A stretch of 50,297 bases of DNA from assembly GCA_030605415.1 (NCBI GenBank), contig JAUWIJ010000008.1, forward strand, positions 1-50,297, given 5' to 3'. Below are positions 1 through 7,650 of this stretch, one piece after another. Positions within the stretch are counted from its first letter, which is position 1, and each line of letters opens with the position of its first letter. The notes beneath the pieces were generated by a model. The model was given only the letters and a program-made list of their open reading frames with translations, made no database searches and was not told where the DNA came from. The position numbers and the translations under genes were made by a program. This DNA comes from an archaeon (GTDB lineage Archaea > Nanobdellota > Nanobdellia > Pacearchaeales > GW2011-AR1).

Positions 1-98
1 CCAAACTGCAAAATCCCTCTCAGCGACGGAGCATTTAATCTTTCAACAACCAAATTCAAAAATATTCTCTGTTTACCTTTTTTAAATTTGATTCTCAT
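1..98 (-). CDS. 5' end of an unrecognised archaeal protein (partial)
   Basis: An ATG on the minus strand at 98 opens a frame that runs off the left edge (about 32 codons). The protein begins MRIKFKKGKQRIFLN and continues with a segment containing LNAPSLRGILQF. This basic start looks like small conserved archaeal proteins of unknown function, but I cannot name a family from so few residues. It diverges from the eL42 gene, so 99-177 must hold both promoters. The frame is open and archaeal in codon use; function unknown. Confidence 0.5.
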   Translation of the reverse strand, partial: MRIKFKKGKQRIFLNLVVERLNAPSLRGILQF

Positions 99-177
99 CT
101 AAAATAAAACAAACTCAACTTAATAAATATAACTGCGAGACCATAACACTTAAAAACCAAAATAATTATTCATCAAC

Positions 178-480
178 ATGAAAATCCCGAAAAAAATTCA
201 AAGATACTGTCCTCACTGTAAAAAAAAGACAGAGCAAAAAGTTAAGCAACAATCTACTGGTAAAGCCAGCACGCTAAAGCGAGGATCAAAACAAAGAGCA
301 AAACTTAGAGGTCTAAACCGAGGAATCGGAAATCTCGGACGTTTTTCTCGTATGAAAAATCAAGCAAAAGGACAACGAAAAACAACTAAAAAAACAGCAA
401 TCGTTTACACCTGCACAGTCTGCAAAAAAGGCAAAGACCAGAAAAAGGGCAAACGAACATCTAAACTAGTAATTGAATAA
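178..480 (+). CDS. rpl44e: Ribosomal protein eL42 (L44e)
   Basis: A 100-residue basic protein of the large ribosomal subunit, located at the E site in archaea and eukaryotes. It has a zinc ribbon: CPHC near residue 11 and CTVC near residue 79, separated by a very basic middle (TLKRGSKQRAKLRG). Length is normal for the family. Its TAA stop overlaps the ATG of the eS1 gene by one base, so the two are probably translationally coupled in one operon with ndk. In many archaea eL42 directly precedes eS27, aIF2-alpha and Nop10; here those three lie 13 kb away, so the usual cluster is split. Confidence 0.95.
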   Translation: MKIPKKIQRYCPHCKKKTEQKVKQQSTGKASTLKRGSKQRAKLRGLNRGIGNLGRFSRMKNQAKGQRKTTKKTAIVYTCTVCKKGKDQKKGKRTSKLVIE

Positions 481-1115
481 TGGCAGAAAGAAAAAAATAT
501 ATTGACGTGCAGGTTCCAATTTTGAATTCAGAAATGCGAATACTGGGAACAGCAGAAAATCTAAATAACAAAACAATCAAGCTAGACCTGACACGAAAAC
601 TACGAGGCAAAGGTCTGATTATCAAACTAAGAATTTTTAACCAAGAAGGAAAACTAACAGCAATACCAAACAACATGGAACTAATAACCTCTTATATCCG
701 AAAAATAATGAGAAAAAAAACCGACTATGTTGAGGATTCATTTCAAGCGCGATGTTCAGACATCCGAGTTACAATAAAACCACTTCTAATCACACGAAAA
801 AAAGTCTCAAGGGCAGTACGAAAAAACCTTAGAAATACAACACGAGAATTCATTTTTGAATACATAAAAGAAAAAGACTACATCGAAATCTGCAATGAAA
901 TCCTCGAAGGAACACTACAAAAAACAATGCTCCCAAAATTGAAAAAAATCTACCCACTTTCATTCTGCGATATTAGAGTATTCGAAACAAAAGAACTGGA
1001 GAAAATTGATATAGAAAAAGCATCTATTTTACCAAGCAATGAATATATTCAGGAAACAACCGAACAAGAAAATATTAAAAACGAAAATGAATTAAAAGAA
1101 GAGAAAAAAGAATAA
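480..1115 (+). CDS. rps3ae: Ribosomal protein eS1 (S3Ae)
   Basis: A 211-residue small-subunit ribosomal protein found in archaea and eukaryotes. Recognisable segments are RGKGLIIKLRIFN, the strongly conserved IRKIMRKKTDYVEDSF block near residue 73, and the C-terminal KIYPLSFCDIRVFETKELE. The tail after about residue 185 is Glu/Lys/Asn-rich and probably disordered. The start is fixed by a TAATG overlap with eL42 upstream, and its own stop overlaps the ATG of ndk, giving a tight three-gene operon. The family assignment is clear from the conserved blocks. Confidence 0.93.
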   Translation: MAERKKYIDVQVPILNSEMRILGTAENLNNKTIKLDLTRKLRGKGLIIKLRIFNQEGKLTAIPNNMELITSYIRKIMRKKTDYVEDSFQARCSDIRVTIKPLLITRKKVSRAVRKNLRNTTREFIFEYIKEKDYIEICNEILEGTLQKTMLPKLKKIYPLSFCDIRVFETKELEKIDIEKASILPSNEYIQETTEQENIKNENELKEEKKE

Positions 1116-1609
1116 TGGCACTTCAACAAACACTAGTTTTAGTAAAACCCGACGGCGTAGCAAGAGGATTAACCGGAGAAGTAATCAAAAGATTTGAACA
1201 ACGAGGATTAAAAATAGTCGCACTAAAATTAGTCCAGGTAAATATGGATCACGCAAAACAGCACTACACTGAAGATATCACAGAACGACACGGAGAAAAA
1301 ATTAGAAACCAATTAATAGACTATTTAACAGGTGGACCGGTTACAGCAATGATAATAGAGGGAGTTGACGCCATAGAAAATGTTCGAAAAATAGTGGGAG
1401 TAACTGAATCAAAATCCGCAGCACCAGGAACAATCCGAGGCGACTTCACACACGTAAGCTATGCACACGCAGATTCAAAAGAAATCCCAGTACGAAACGT
1501 AATCCACGCATCAGCAGACGAAAAAGATGCAAAACACGAAATGGCTCTATGGTTCTCCATCGACGAATTATGCGACTACAAAAGAGCAGACGAGTCTCAC
1601 GTATTTTAA
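1115..1609 (+). CDS. ndk: Nucleoside diphosphate kinase
   Basis: Transfers the gamma phosphate between nucleoside triphosphates and diphosphates through a phosphohistidine. The N-terminus TLVLVKPDGVARGL, the middle GPVTAMIIEG and the active-site motif NVIHASAD with His131 are all present. At 164 residues it is longer than the usual 150 or so because of an extra stretch (about residues 110-127, THVSYAHADSKEIPV) before the active-site histidine. The TAATG overlap with eS1 suggests translational coupling. Ndk would supply CTP and dNTPs in a cell whose CTP synthase gene is broken at 12879-13128. Confidence 0.95.
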   Translation: MALQQTLVLVKPDGVARGLTGEVIKRFEQRGLKIVALKLVQVNMDHAKQHYTEDITERHGEKIRNQLIDYLTGGPVTAMIIEGVDAIENVRKIVGVTESKSAAPGTIRGDFTHVSYAHADSKEIPVRNVIHASADEKDAKHEMALWFSIDELCDYKRADESHVF

Positions 1610-1634
1610 AATTCTAAATTATTTTTAAACAAAC

Positions 1635-1940
1635 CTACTCCTTTTTAACAACTTTCTTCTTCACAACTTTCTTAACTTTATCAACAACCTTGCCCGATGA
1701 AGACGGCACACCAGTGCCCAATTTAGAGGGTACACTATTACGTGCGACCGATGAAGACGGCACACCAGTGCCCAATTTAGAGGGTACACTATTACGTGTC
1801 ACAACCACACCTTTATTTTTCGGTCTCGGCTTTCTATTTCTAGAAGTACCTTTAACTAACTCGTTCCGCTTCTTCTTTCTTCTGGCAACCCTCCACGCTC
1901 TATTCCTATCAAGTCGCTTTGGTTTATTTTTTCCTGGCAT
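1635..1940 (-). CDS. Small very basic protein with an in-frame duplicated 18-residue segment
   Basis: About 101 residues, beginning MPGKNKPKRLDRNRAWRVARRKKK. I prefer the ATG at 1940 to the one at 1949 because TTTAAAAA at about 1961-1968 then lies about 25 nt upstream, as in the other leaderless genes here. The body is Lys/Arg-rich at both ends, with a repeated segment NSVPSKLGTGVPSSS in the middle that comes from a 54-bp DNA repeat (1696-1803). The composition suggests nucleic-acid or ribosome binding, but I do not recognise a family. It is convergent with ndk. Confidence 0.6.
   Translation of the reverse strand: MPGKNKPKRLDRNRAWRVARRKKKRNELVKGTSRNRKPRPKNKGVVVTRNSVPSKLGTGVPSSSVARNSVPSKLGTGVPSSSGKVVDKVKKVVKKKVVKKE
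1696..1803. repeat. Two tandem 54-bp repeats inside the small basic protein gene
   Basis: The unit starting GATGAAGACGGCACACC occurs at 1696 and again at 1750, nearly identical for at least 49 bases. A 54-bp period is 18 codons, so the duplication keeps the frame. The unit contains GGCACACCAGTGCC, a short hairpin, and AGAGGGTACA, loosely like the GTGAGGGTA end of the dispersed 40-nt element. It may be a variant of that family. Confidence 0.85.
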
Positions 1941-1976
1941 ATTTATCATTCGAAAATTTAGTTTTTAAATCTTTAG

Positions 1977-2220
1977 AAAAGCCTGCAGCCGGGGTCTGCA
2001 CAATTCACAATTTGCATTTCGTGAGAGATATTGATTTGAATTGTTTTCACTCGAAGCGAATTGTTCACGACGACCAACGGTCACCAGTTTGAAAAAGCCT
2101 GCAGCCGGGGTCTGCACTATTCACAATTTGCATTTCGCAAAAATAAAAAGGCAAACAAATCTTTTGCTCAAAGCGAATTGTTCACGACGACCAACGGTCA
2201 CCGATTTAAAAAAGCCTGCA
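1977..2220. repeat. Tandem array ending in copies of the tRNA-Thr 3' end
   Basis: The 17-bp sequence AGCCTGCAGCCGGGGTC, which is the 3' end of the tRNA-Thr gene read on the other strand, occurs three times, with GCCTGCA at 1981, 2097 and 2214. Spacings are 116 and 117 bp. The last copy belongs to the intact tRNA. Between copies the flanks are conserved (ATTCACAATTTGCATTTCG on one side, GCGAATTGTTCACGACGACC on the other) while the centres differ (for example AGAGATATTGATTTG against AAAAATAAAAAGGC). The pattern resembles repeated integration or excision scars at a tRNA 3' end, or a tandem duplication that then diverged. No integrase gene is present nearby. Confidence 0.8.
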
Positions 2221-2285
2221 GCCGGGGTCAAACCGGCGACCTATAGTTTACAAGACTATCGCTCTATCAACTGAGCTATGCAGGC
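2213..2285 (-). tRNA. tRNA-Thr (TGT)
   Basis: A 73-nt cloverleaf on the minus strand: acceptor stem GCCTGCA paired with TGCAGGC, D arm containing AGCTCAGTTGATAGAGC, anticodon stem ATAGT/ACTAT with loop CTTGTAA giving anticodon TGT, and T arm with GGTTTGACC. The discriminator is T and the 3' CCA is not encoded. Its 3' end is repeated twice downstream on the same strand, in the array at 1977-2220. Confidence 0.95.
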
Positions 2286-2359
2286 ATATATCACCACAGA
2301 AAAATCACTTTTTAAGTATTATGCCACAACTTTTTATAGCACCAATTTCTATCAAATCC

Positions 2360-2617
2360 ATGACATGGCAAGATATTATAATAACAATATGTATAATTGC
2401 ATTCAGCTACGCACTCATCCCTCAAATAATTAAAGGATTCAAAAACAAAAAATCTTTAATCGCAACACAAACTTCCCTAATAACATCAATCGGAATGTTC
2501 GCAATCGTAATCACCTACATCACACTAAACCTGACATTCTCCGCAATGATAGCACTGCTTACGGGAACACTCTGGGCAACTCTATTTGTTCAAAACATTA
2601 TCTACAAAAATAATTAA
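2360..2617 (+). CDS. Small PQ-loop (SemiSWEET-like) membrane protein
   Basis: About 85 residues with three predicted membrane helices. The first helix ends in the PQ motif (YALIPQIIKGFKNKKS), typical of PQ-loop/SemiSWEET proteins, which form small transporters by dimerising. I chose the ATG at 2360 (MTWQDII) over the one at 2321 because TTTTTATA at 2330-2337 then sits about 26 nt upstream, as for other genes here. The three-helix length fits a half-SWEET. The substrate cannot be told from sequence; sugars are the usual ligands of the family. Confidence 0.7.
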   Translation: MTWQDIIITICIIAFSYALIPQIIKGFKNKKSLIATQTSLITSIGMFAIVITYITLNLTFSAMIALLTGTLWATLFVQNIIYKNN

Positions 2618-2692
2618 CCTAAACAATTTTAATTCTTACTCAAATATTCTTCTTCCGAAAGTTATTTAATTAAAGAAATTCCTATTTACAAC

Positions 2693-2962
2693 ATGAGTAT
2701 AAAACTTATCAAAAAAAATAAAAAAGGTAAAACCTACCAGGCTAATAATTTCAAAATTCTTTATAGATATAAAAATATGATTGCAGGAGATAATTCGGAA
2801 AACGTCAAAGAACTAATTTATTTCATCACTGGCTCAGCAGAAATAACATTACGAGATAAAACTTGGACTATTAAATCCCCTACAGAAATAGAATTTCCTG
2901 CAAAAACCTATCATAAAATCAAAGCTTTATCAGATATCAGTTTCATTATGTTTGAAAAATAA
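2693..2962 (+). CDS. Small cupin-like protein
   Basis: An 89-residue single-domain protein. The stretch GSAEITLRDKTWTIKSPTE followed by FPAKTYHKIKALSDI has the alternating strand pattern and the glycine/proline turn positions of a small cupin barrel. The usual HxH metal-binding motif is not evident; one histidine (YHKIK) remains, so metal binding is uncertain. It stands alone between the PQ-loop gene and the 108-nt hairpin element, and no operon partner suggests a substrate. Confidence 0.6.
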   Translation: MSIKLIKKNKKGKTYQANNFKILYRYKNMIAGDNSENVKELIYFITGSAEITLRDKTWTIKSPTEIEFPAKTYHKIKALSDISFIMFEK

Positions 2963-2972
2963 CTAACCCAAA

Positions 2973-3080
2973 CAATTTTCATTCTTAGCAGGAAAGTTCG
3001 CAGTGTAAAAATTTTTGTGGCGTACAAGCGTACGCGAGAAAATCTTTTACCAAGAAATTTCCGCTAAGAATGAAAATTAA
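2973..3080 (-). repeat. 108-nt hairpin element directly after the gins51 stop codon (copy 1)
   Basis: The ends are a perfect 16-bp inverted repeat (AATTTTCATTCTTAGC and GCTAAGAATGAAAATT). Inside is a second hairpin with arms GCGTAC and GTACGC, flanked by further pairing A/T-rich arms, so the whole element folds into one long stem. The TTA inside its right end is the stop codon of gins51 on the minus strand. A second copy sits in exactly the same position after radA (24225-24330). It is likely a 3'-end RNA structure or a small non-autonomous element that settled at stop codons. Confidence 0.8.
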
Positions 3081-3634
3081 TCTTCGTCAATGGGTTCGAT
3101 GCGATTATCCTTTTCCAAAATCTCCACAACCTCACTCTCTAAATTCGCAACCTCTCCCTTCTCAAACGGTCCAATCTCACTACCATCAAATCCCAAAAAC
3201 TCTGGCACATCTTCAAGAAATCGAACCAATCTATGCTTCCTCGTATCCTTCTGCGCCCCAATCATATCCGCCGTCTGATTTTTCTCAGCCCTCTCCAAAC
3301 TTCTAACTAACTCCTCAAACAAATCCTTCTCAAAACTCAACAAATTCTCAAAATCTTTTTTATTAATCCCAACCTGCGACGCAACAAAAGCCAAATTCAA
3401 AATCTTCTTCTTCCGAATCCTCAACAAATCCCTAAAACTCGAAATCGCATTATCCAATTTCTTCTTATTTTTAATTGCCATATCCGAAAACAAGTCATCT
3501 TCCTTATTCAAAAACTCCTTCTTCTCATGAAAATACTCGGCAACATCCATCAAAAACTTCTTCGGCAACATCTGTAAATTCTCCGAATATTTCTCCTTTC
3601 TCATCGCCTCATAAATATCACTAAACGTTATCAT
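3077..3634 (-). CDS. gins51: Archaeal GINS complex subunit Gins51
   Basis: A subunit of GINS, which with Cdc45/RecJ and MCM forms the archaeal replicative helicase. The N-terminal helical A domain includes YSENLQMLPKKFLMDVAEYF and RIRKKKILNLAF. The C-terminal small B domain is clear: VRFLEDVPEFLGFDGSEIGP followed by FEKGEVANL. The A-then-B order is that of the Gins51 type. The frame opens with TTG at 3643, but ATG at 3634 has TTTAAA about 24 nt upstream and gives MITFSDIYE, so I use it. Length about 185 residues, normal. The stop codon lies inside the 108-nt hairpin element. A RecJ-like partner is encoded at 9981-11330. Confidence 0.88.
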   Translation of the reverse strand: MITFSDIYEAMRKEKYSENLQMLPKKFLMDVAEYFHEKKEFLNKEDDLFSDMAIKNKKKLDNAISSFRDLLRIRKKKILNLAFVASQVGINKKDFENLLSFEKDLFEELVRSLERAEKNQTADMIGAQKDTRKHRLVRFLEDVPEFLGFDGSEIGPFEKGEVANLESEVVEILEKDNRIEPIDED

Positions 3635-3655
3635 ATCAAACAAACTTGCGACCGC

Positions 3656-3661
3656 TTTAAA
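3656..3661 (-). promoter_or_regulatory. TATA box of gins51
   Basis: TTTAAA is centred about 24 nt upstream of the chosen ATG at 3634 and leaves no room for a ribosome binding site, the layout of a leaderless archaeal transcript. The same spacing recurs before ftsY, srp54, rps15, recJ and rps27e. Confidence 0.6.
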
Positions 3662-3682
3662 ACAATTGTTGTGCTTCTCTTA

Positions 3683-4084
3683 CTAAGATTTAGAGTATTT
3701 TTCAAGTATTTTTTTATTATAATTCATATAATTTTTTTTAAATAGATTATATGCCACCGCCCCCACAATAAATGCACAAGTCACTGCTTTAGGTTGTGCA
3801 TATACAAAAAACTTCGCCGATTCAATAAGTACTTCCCAAGGTGATGAATCAAATAAACAGCCATCATCACTCCTAACCATTTCTCCTAAATTTGACATTG
3901 TCCAATGCCCAATACCTAACATATATCCTATCATGCCAGAACCAACTACCCCAAAATTATTTCCTGCAATTTTACGGCGTTGTCCCAATCTACATTTACA
4001 AGCATCTTCCTCAGGCAAACCCTGAATACATTTTTCCACTAATTTCTCTAATTCTTCATTTGATACTTTTTTATTTTCCAACAT
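3683..4084 (-). CDS. Unrecognised protein with two membrane segments
   Basis: 133 residues. The N-terminal third is charged and contains CKCRLGQRRK. It is followed by a glycine-rich hydrophobic stretch (NFGVVGSGMIGYMLGIGHW), a loop, and a second hydrophobic segment (TCAFIVGAVAYNLF) before a basic Lys/Tyr-rich tail. It has its own AT-rich upstream region shared with ftsY, from which it diverges. I recognise no family. The two hydrophobic segments suggest a small membrane protein with both termini on the same side. Confidence 0.55.
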   Translation of the reverse strand: MLENKKVSNEELEKLVEKCIQGLPEEDACKCRLGQRRKIAGNNFGVVGSGMIGYMLGIGHWTMSNLGEMVRSDDGCLFDSSPWEVLIESAKFFVYAQPKAVTCAFIVGAVAYNLFKKNYMNYNKKILEKYSKS

Positions 4085-4190
4085 AATTCATTAAGCTTAA
4101 CTTCCTTTTTAATAATTCGTATAATTAAAGACCACATATAAATTATTTAAAATTTATTCTTTTTCAAACAAATCTTTCCATTCAAAACAA

Positions 4191-4197
4191 TTTTAAA
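4191..4197 (+). promoter_or_regulatory. TATA box of ftsY
   Basis: TTTTAAA is centred about 25 nt upstream of the ftsY ATG at 4219 with no Shine-Dalgarno-like sequence between, indicating a leaderless mRNA. Confidence 0.55.
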
Positions 4198-4218
4198 CGA
4201 ACCTATCCTCTCTATCTC

Positions 4219-5346
4219 ATGTTTAAATCACTAAAAGAAAAACTAAAAAATTGGGTAAGTAAAAGTAAAGAAGATATCCAAAAGAGTAAAAAAAATAAAA
4301 AAAAAGTAGTAGCAAAAGCTGGGTCTGCCCCAACCAATAGTGAAAATAAATTAGTGAGGGTAGGGTCTGCCCCAACCAATAGTGAAAATAAATCCGTGAG
4401 GGTACCAAAAAAATCTAAAGCAAAAATTGAGAAACAGACAAAAAATGAACTCGAACAATCTTTAGAAAAAATAACCGAAACTCCGACAGAAAATGAATTC
4501 TTTATGAAATTCAAAAAAAGACTAACCGAAGAAAAATTCAATGAACTTTTTGAAGAGCTCGAAATGATTCTCTTGCAAAGCAATGTCGCATACGGCGCAG
4601 TCGAATCAATAAAAGAATCTCTCGCAGAAAAACTAATCGGCAAAGTTCTAAAAGAAGTCGACCTCTCAAGCGAACTAAAAAACTCAATCGAATCAGTCTT
4701 AATCAACCCGCCAAACTTCCTCAAAGAAATCAAAAACTCTCTCGAAGTAAAACAACCCTTTGTAATTTTATTCTCGGGAATCAACGGCTCAGGTAAAACC
4801 ACAACAATCGCAAAATTAGCAAACTACTTACAGAAAAACAAACTCTCCGTCTGCCTCGCCGCCGCCGACACTTTCCGAGCAGCCGCAATCCAACAACTCG
4901 AAGAACACGCAAGTAAACTAAAAGTCCCAATAATAAAAAAAGACTACGGCTCAGACCCCGCATCCGTCGGATTTGAAGCAATCATCTACGCAAAGAAAAA
5001 TAAAATTAACGTCGTCTTAATAGATACCGCCGGACGAATGCAAAACAAAGATTCCCTAATGAAAGAAATAGAAAAAATTGTTAGAGTAACAAAGCCGGAT
5101 ATGAAAATATTTTTAGGCGAATCTATCACGGGCAACGACGCAACCGAACAGGCAAAAGCATTCGACGAATCAATCGGACTCACGGGAATCATCCTCTCAA
5201 AGGCTGACGTAGACGAAAAAGGCGGAACCGCAATCTCAGTTTCACACGTCACCAAAAAACCAATCTTATTTCTCGGAACCGGACAAGAATACAAAGACTT
5301 AGAAGTTTTTGATAAGGGGAAGATGATTAAGAAGTTGGGGTTGTAA
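4219..5346 (+). CDS. ftsY: Signal recognition particle receptor FtsY
   Basis: The membrane-associated GTPase that docks the SRP-ribosome complex at the membrane. The NG domain is complete: GINGSGKTTTIAKLA (G1), DTFRAAAIQQLEEHA, DTAGRMQNKDSLMKE (G3), SKADVDEKGGTA (G4) and the closing FLGTGQEYKDLEVFD. The N-terminal A region is Lys-rich and carries two in-frame copies of a 42-bp element (4321-4404), adding GSAPTNSENKLVRV twice to a linker that is normally disordered. Total 375 residues. It diverges from the small membrane-protein gene; SRP54 follows 600 bp downstream on the same strand. Confidence 0.96.
   Translation: MFKSLKEKLKNWVSKSKEDIQKSKKNKKKVVAKAGSAPTNSENKLVRVGSAPTNSENKSVRVPKKSKAKIEKQTKNELEQSLEKITETPTENEFFMKFKKRLTEEKFNELFEELEMILLQSNVAYGAVESIKESLAEKLIGKVLKEVDLSSELKNSIESVLINPPNFLKEIKNSLEVKQPFVILFSGINGSGKTTTIAKLANYLQKNKLSVCLAAADTFRAAAIQQLEEHASKLKVPIIKKDYGSDPASVGFEAIIYAKKNKINVVLIDTAGRMQNKDSLMKEIEKIVRVTKPDMKIFLGESITGNDATEQAKAFDESIGLTGIILSKADVDEKGGTAISVSHVTKKPILFLGTGQEYKDLEVFDKGKMIKKLGL
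4321..4404. repeat. Two in-frame 42-bp copies of the TGCCCCAACC...GTGAGGGTA element in ftsY
   Basis: Units at 4321-4362 and 4363-4404 differ at only two or three bases. Each begins GGGTCTGCCCCAACCAATAG and ends GTGAGGGTA. The same element occurs outside genes at 26092-26127, 26132-26171, 26417-26454, 32035-32072 and 44215-44254, and in part at 41163-41195. In ftsY the 42-bp period keeps the frame (14 codons). Confidence 0.85.
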
Positions 5347-5458
5347 TTTAACATCGCGATTAAAAAATTCTTTGATATCGTAGTCATTTAAGAGCAACTT
5401 TAGAGTAGTAAAAGAACCGAAAGGTTTATAAATAAAGAATCTATTCTGATATAAGAAA

Positions 5459-5791
5459 ATGGCAAAAGAATTTTCAAATATTCAAGAGAAAGAAAAAGAA
5501 CTTAAGGGGCAATTAGCACAAGCTAAAAAAGAAAAAAGAAGAGGACTTCTAAAAGTAATTGGGAGAGCTGCAATTCCTTTAGTTGGAATGACAGGAATAG
5601 GAGTTGGATTAAATTATACAATTGAAAATCTTGATACAGTAGCTCTATCTGCTACAGTAATTGGTTTTACAATTGGAATGAGTGGAATACTTTACAACAG
5701 TATAGAACATATGAAAGATGGCGTGGATAATATGAAATACTTTTCAAGTAAAATAAAAGAATATAGGACGCAACTTAGTTCCTTGAGATAA
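5459..5791 (+). CDS. Unrecognised small membrane protein with coiled-coil N-terminus
   Basis: 110 residues. Residues 5-30 are heptad-like and highly charged (IQEKEKELKGQLAQAKKEKRR). Two hydrophobic segments follow (AAIPLVGMTGIGVGLNY and ALSATVIGFTIGMSGILY), then a second charged helix ending LSSLR. TTTATAAATA about 30 nt upstream suits a TATA box. I recognise no family. The arrangement suggests a hairpin membrane anchor with cytoplasmic helices at both ends. Confidence 0.6.
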   Translation: MAKEFSNIQEKEKELKGQLAQAKKEKRRGLLKVIGRAAIPLVGMTGIGVGLNYTIENLDTVALSATVIGFTIGMSGILYNSIEHMKDGVDNMKYFSSKIKEYRTQLSSLR

Positions 5792-5911
5792 GTCTCTAAA
5801 GTTATTTCTTTAGTAATTTTGTTTAATCAGTAATATTATACAATAATTTTAATTTCATATTAGTTCATAAATTCTATAATCATTTAAAACGTCTCATCAC
5901 CCCCAACCCAA

Positions 5912-5919
5912 AATTTAAT
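5912..5919 (+). promoter_or_regulatory. TATA box of srp54
   Basis: An A/T-rich TTTAATA element is centred about 27 nt upstream of the srp54 ATG at 5944, the spacing seen for other leaderless genes in this window. Confidence 0.45.
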
Positions 5920-5943
5920 AACCCTCATTATTCTCTCTAATCT

Positions 5944-7302
5944 ATGGTACTAGAAAAATTAGGATCCACCCTAAAGGAAGGAATAAAAAAAATTTCAAAC
6001 GCGATTTTCGTGGACAAGAAACTCATAGATGGAATTGTGAAAGACATCCAGAAATCTCTAATTGAAGCAGATGTAAATATCGAACTAGTTTTAGCACTCT
6101 CTCAAAAAATCAAGAAACTCGCATACGATGAAACCATTAAGGGCATCGATAAAAAAGAACAGCTAATAAAACTAATCCACGACGAAATCAGCCTACTTCT
6201 TGGCAAGAAGGGGGAACTCAAATTACCAAAGCAAGCGAGTATTATGTTCCTCGGTTTATACGGAGCGGGTAAAACCACGACCATCGCGAAACTCGGTTTA
6301 TACTACGCAAAGCGGGGACGAAAAGTAGCACTGTTAGGTTTAGACACACAGCGACCAGCAGCAATGGACCAGCTGGAACAACTCTCTGAAAAAATAAAAC
6401 TTCCTGCCTTCATAGATAAAAAAGAAAAAGACCCGATAAAAATAATAAACAACTACGAAAAAGAACTAAAAAAATACGACCTTATTTTAATCGACACCGC
6501 CGGACGCGACGGACTTAATAAAGACTTGATTAAAGAAATTGAAAAACTAAACAAAAAACTAAAACCCGATTTCAGAATTTTAGTCATGCCAGCAGATGTC
6601 GGACAAACCGCAAAAACACAAGCCGAAGAATTTCAAAAAGCACTTTCCATTGACGGAGTAATCATCACAAGAATGGACGGAACTTCAAAGGCAGGAGGAG
6701 CGCTAACCGCCTGCACCGAAACGAATGCCCCAGTTTTTTTCATAGGTGTCGGAGAACAGATTCATGAAATAGAAACCTTCGACCCGGAAAAATTCATCCA
6801 ACGACTACTCGGAATGGGAGACCTAGCCACACTGCTCGAACACGTCAAATCCGCAACCGATGAAAAACAGCAACAGCGAATCGAGGACCGAATGAAAGAA
6901 GGAAAATTTACTTTGTTAGATTTGTATAGTCAACTTGAGCAAATGAATAAGATGGGCTCAATGGACAAACTAATAGGAATGATACCCGGGATGTCCGCCG
7001 CAAAAGTTCCAAAAAACCTTCTTGAAAAACAAGAATCAAAAATGAAACACTGGAAAAGTTCAATCTCCTCAATGACCGAAGAAGAAATCGAGAACCCCGA
7101 AATTCTTGAAAAACAAACCTCCCGAATTCAGCGAATCGCAAAAGGCTCAGGAACAACCACAACCGAAATCCGGGAATTACTGAAACAATATAAAATGCTA
7201 AAAGAAATGATGGGCATGCAATCCGGACTCGCCGAGGGAAAAATTGACCAAAAAATGATGCAAAAGATGGCGAGGAAGTTTCGGGGGAAAGTTAAGGTGT
7301 AA
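5944..7302 (+). CDS. srp54: Signal recognition particle 54 kDa protein (SRP54/Ffh)
   Basis: The SRP GTPase that binds signal peptides and 7S RNA and pairs with FtsY. The N domain is followed by a G domain with GLYGAGKTTTIAKLG, DTQRPAAMDQLEQL, DTAGRDGLNKD and TRMDGTSKAGGALTA. The C-terminal M domain (from about residue 300) is methionine-rich and includes NKMGSMDKLIGMIPGM and the RNA-binding RIQRIAKGSGTTTTEIRELL. At 452 residues it has the full family length. It is convergent with the toxin gene at 7303; the two stop codons abut with no gap. Confidence 0.97.
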   Translation: MVLEKLGSTLKEGIKKISNAIFVDKKLIDGIVKDIQKSLIEADVNIELVLALSQKIKKLAYDETIKGIDKKEQLIKLIHDEISLLLGKKGELKLPKQASIMFLGLYGAGKTTTIAKLGLYYAKRGRKVALLGLDTQRPAAMDQLEQLSEKIKLPAFIDKKEKDPIKIINNYEKELKKYDLILIDTAGRDGLNKDLIKEIEKLNKKLKPDFRILVMPADVGQTAKTQAEEFQKALSIDGVIITRMDGTSKAGGALTACTETNAPVFFIGVGEQIHEIETFDPEKFIQRLLGMGDLATLLEHVKSATDEKQQQRIEDRMKEGKFTLLDLYSQLEQMNKMGSMDKLIGMIPGMSAAKVPKNLLEKQESKMKHWKSSISSMTEEEIENPEILEKQTSRIQRIAKGSGTTTTEIRELLKQYKMLKEMMGMQSGLAEGKIDQKMMQKMARKFRGKVKV

Positions 7303-7650
7303 CTATTTATCTTTTTTAATAAGATATTTTTTTATTCTATTATTATCATGATTTTCCTGATGATTCTTTTGATAAATAGCAATTAAATAAATTTCATCAT
7401 TTAGAGGATGATAGGTATAAATCACCCTTATCCCACTTCTACTTCCTTTGTTTAATGCCTTGCATCTAAATTTCTTAACTTTAAACACAAAATAAAAATC
7501 TTCTCCAAATCCTTGAATTTTTGCCGCTCCATTAAGACACGTAGGACAAACAACCAAAGCTTTCTTAAAAACTTGCAAATCTTCGCTTAAATTAACTTTC
7601 AATTTTCTCAAATCCTTTTGAAATTCTGGAACCTCAACAAACGATGTCAT
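7303..7650 (-). CDS. RelE/HigB-like toxin of a type II toxin-antitoxin pair
   Basis: 115 residues with a compact RelE/ParE-type fold suggested by EFQKDLRKL at the start, a central KIQGFGEDFYFVFKVKKFRC, and GIRVIYTYHPLNDEIYLIAIY followed by a Lys/Asn-rich tail. Such proteins are usually ribosome-dependent mRNA nucleases. The ATG lies 17 nt inside the end of the upstream Panacea-domain gene, a typical overlapping pair with the antitoxin first. Panacea antitoxins are known to pair with many unrelated toxins, so this pairing fits. The catalytic residues are not certain. Confidence 0.7.
   Translation of the reverse strand: MTSFVEVPEFQKDLRKLKVNLSEDLQVFKKALVVCPTCLNGAAKIQGFGEDFYFVFKVKKFRCKALNKGSRSGIRVIYTYHPLNDEIYLIAIYQKNHQENHDNNRIKKYLIKKDK

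Noticed and set aside
1977..2220. Possible CRISPR array
   Set aside because: Only three copies, the conserved parts include a tRNA end, spacing parts are partly conserved, and there are no cas genes.
2041..2274. Two overlapping open frames of 77 and 61 residues
   Set aside because: They run through the tRNA-Thr repeat array and into the tRNA itself on the opposite strand; they are translations of repeats.
4212..4802. 196-residue minus-strand frame opposite ftsY
   Set aside because: It is a shadow of the ftsY coding frame with Ser/Phe-rich composition and no homology that I can see.
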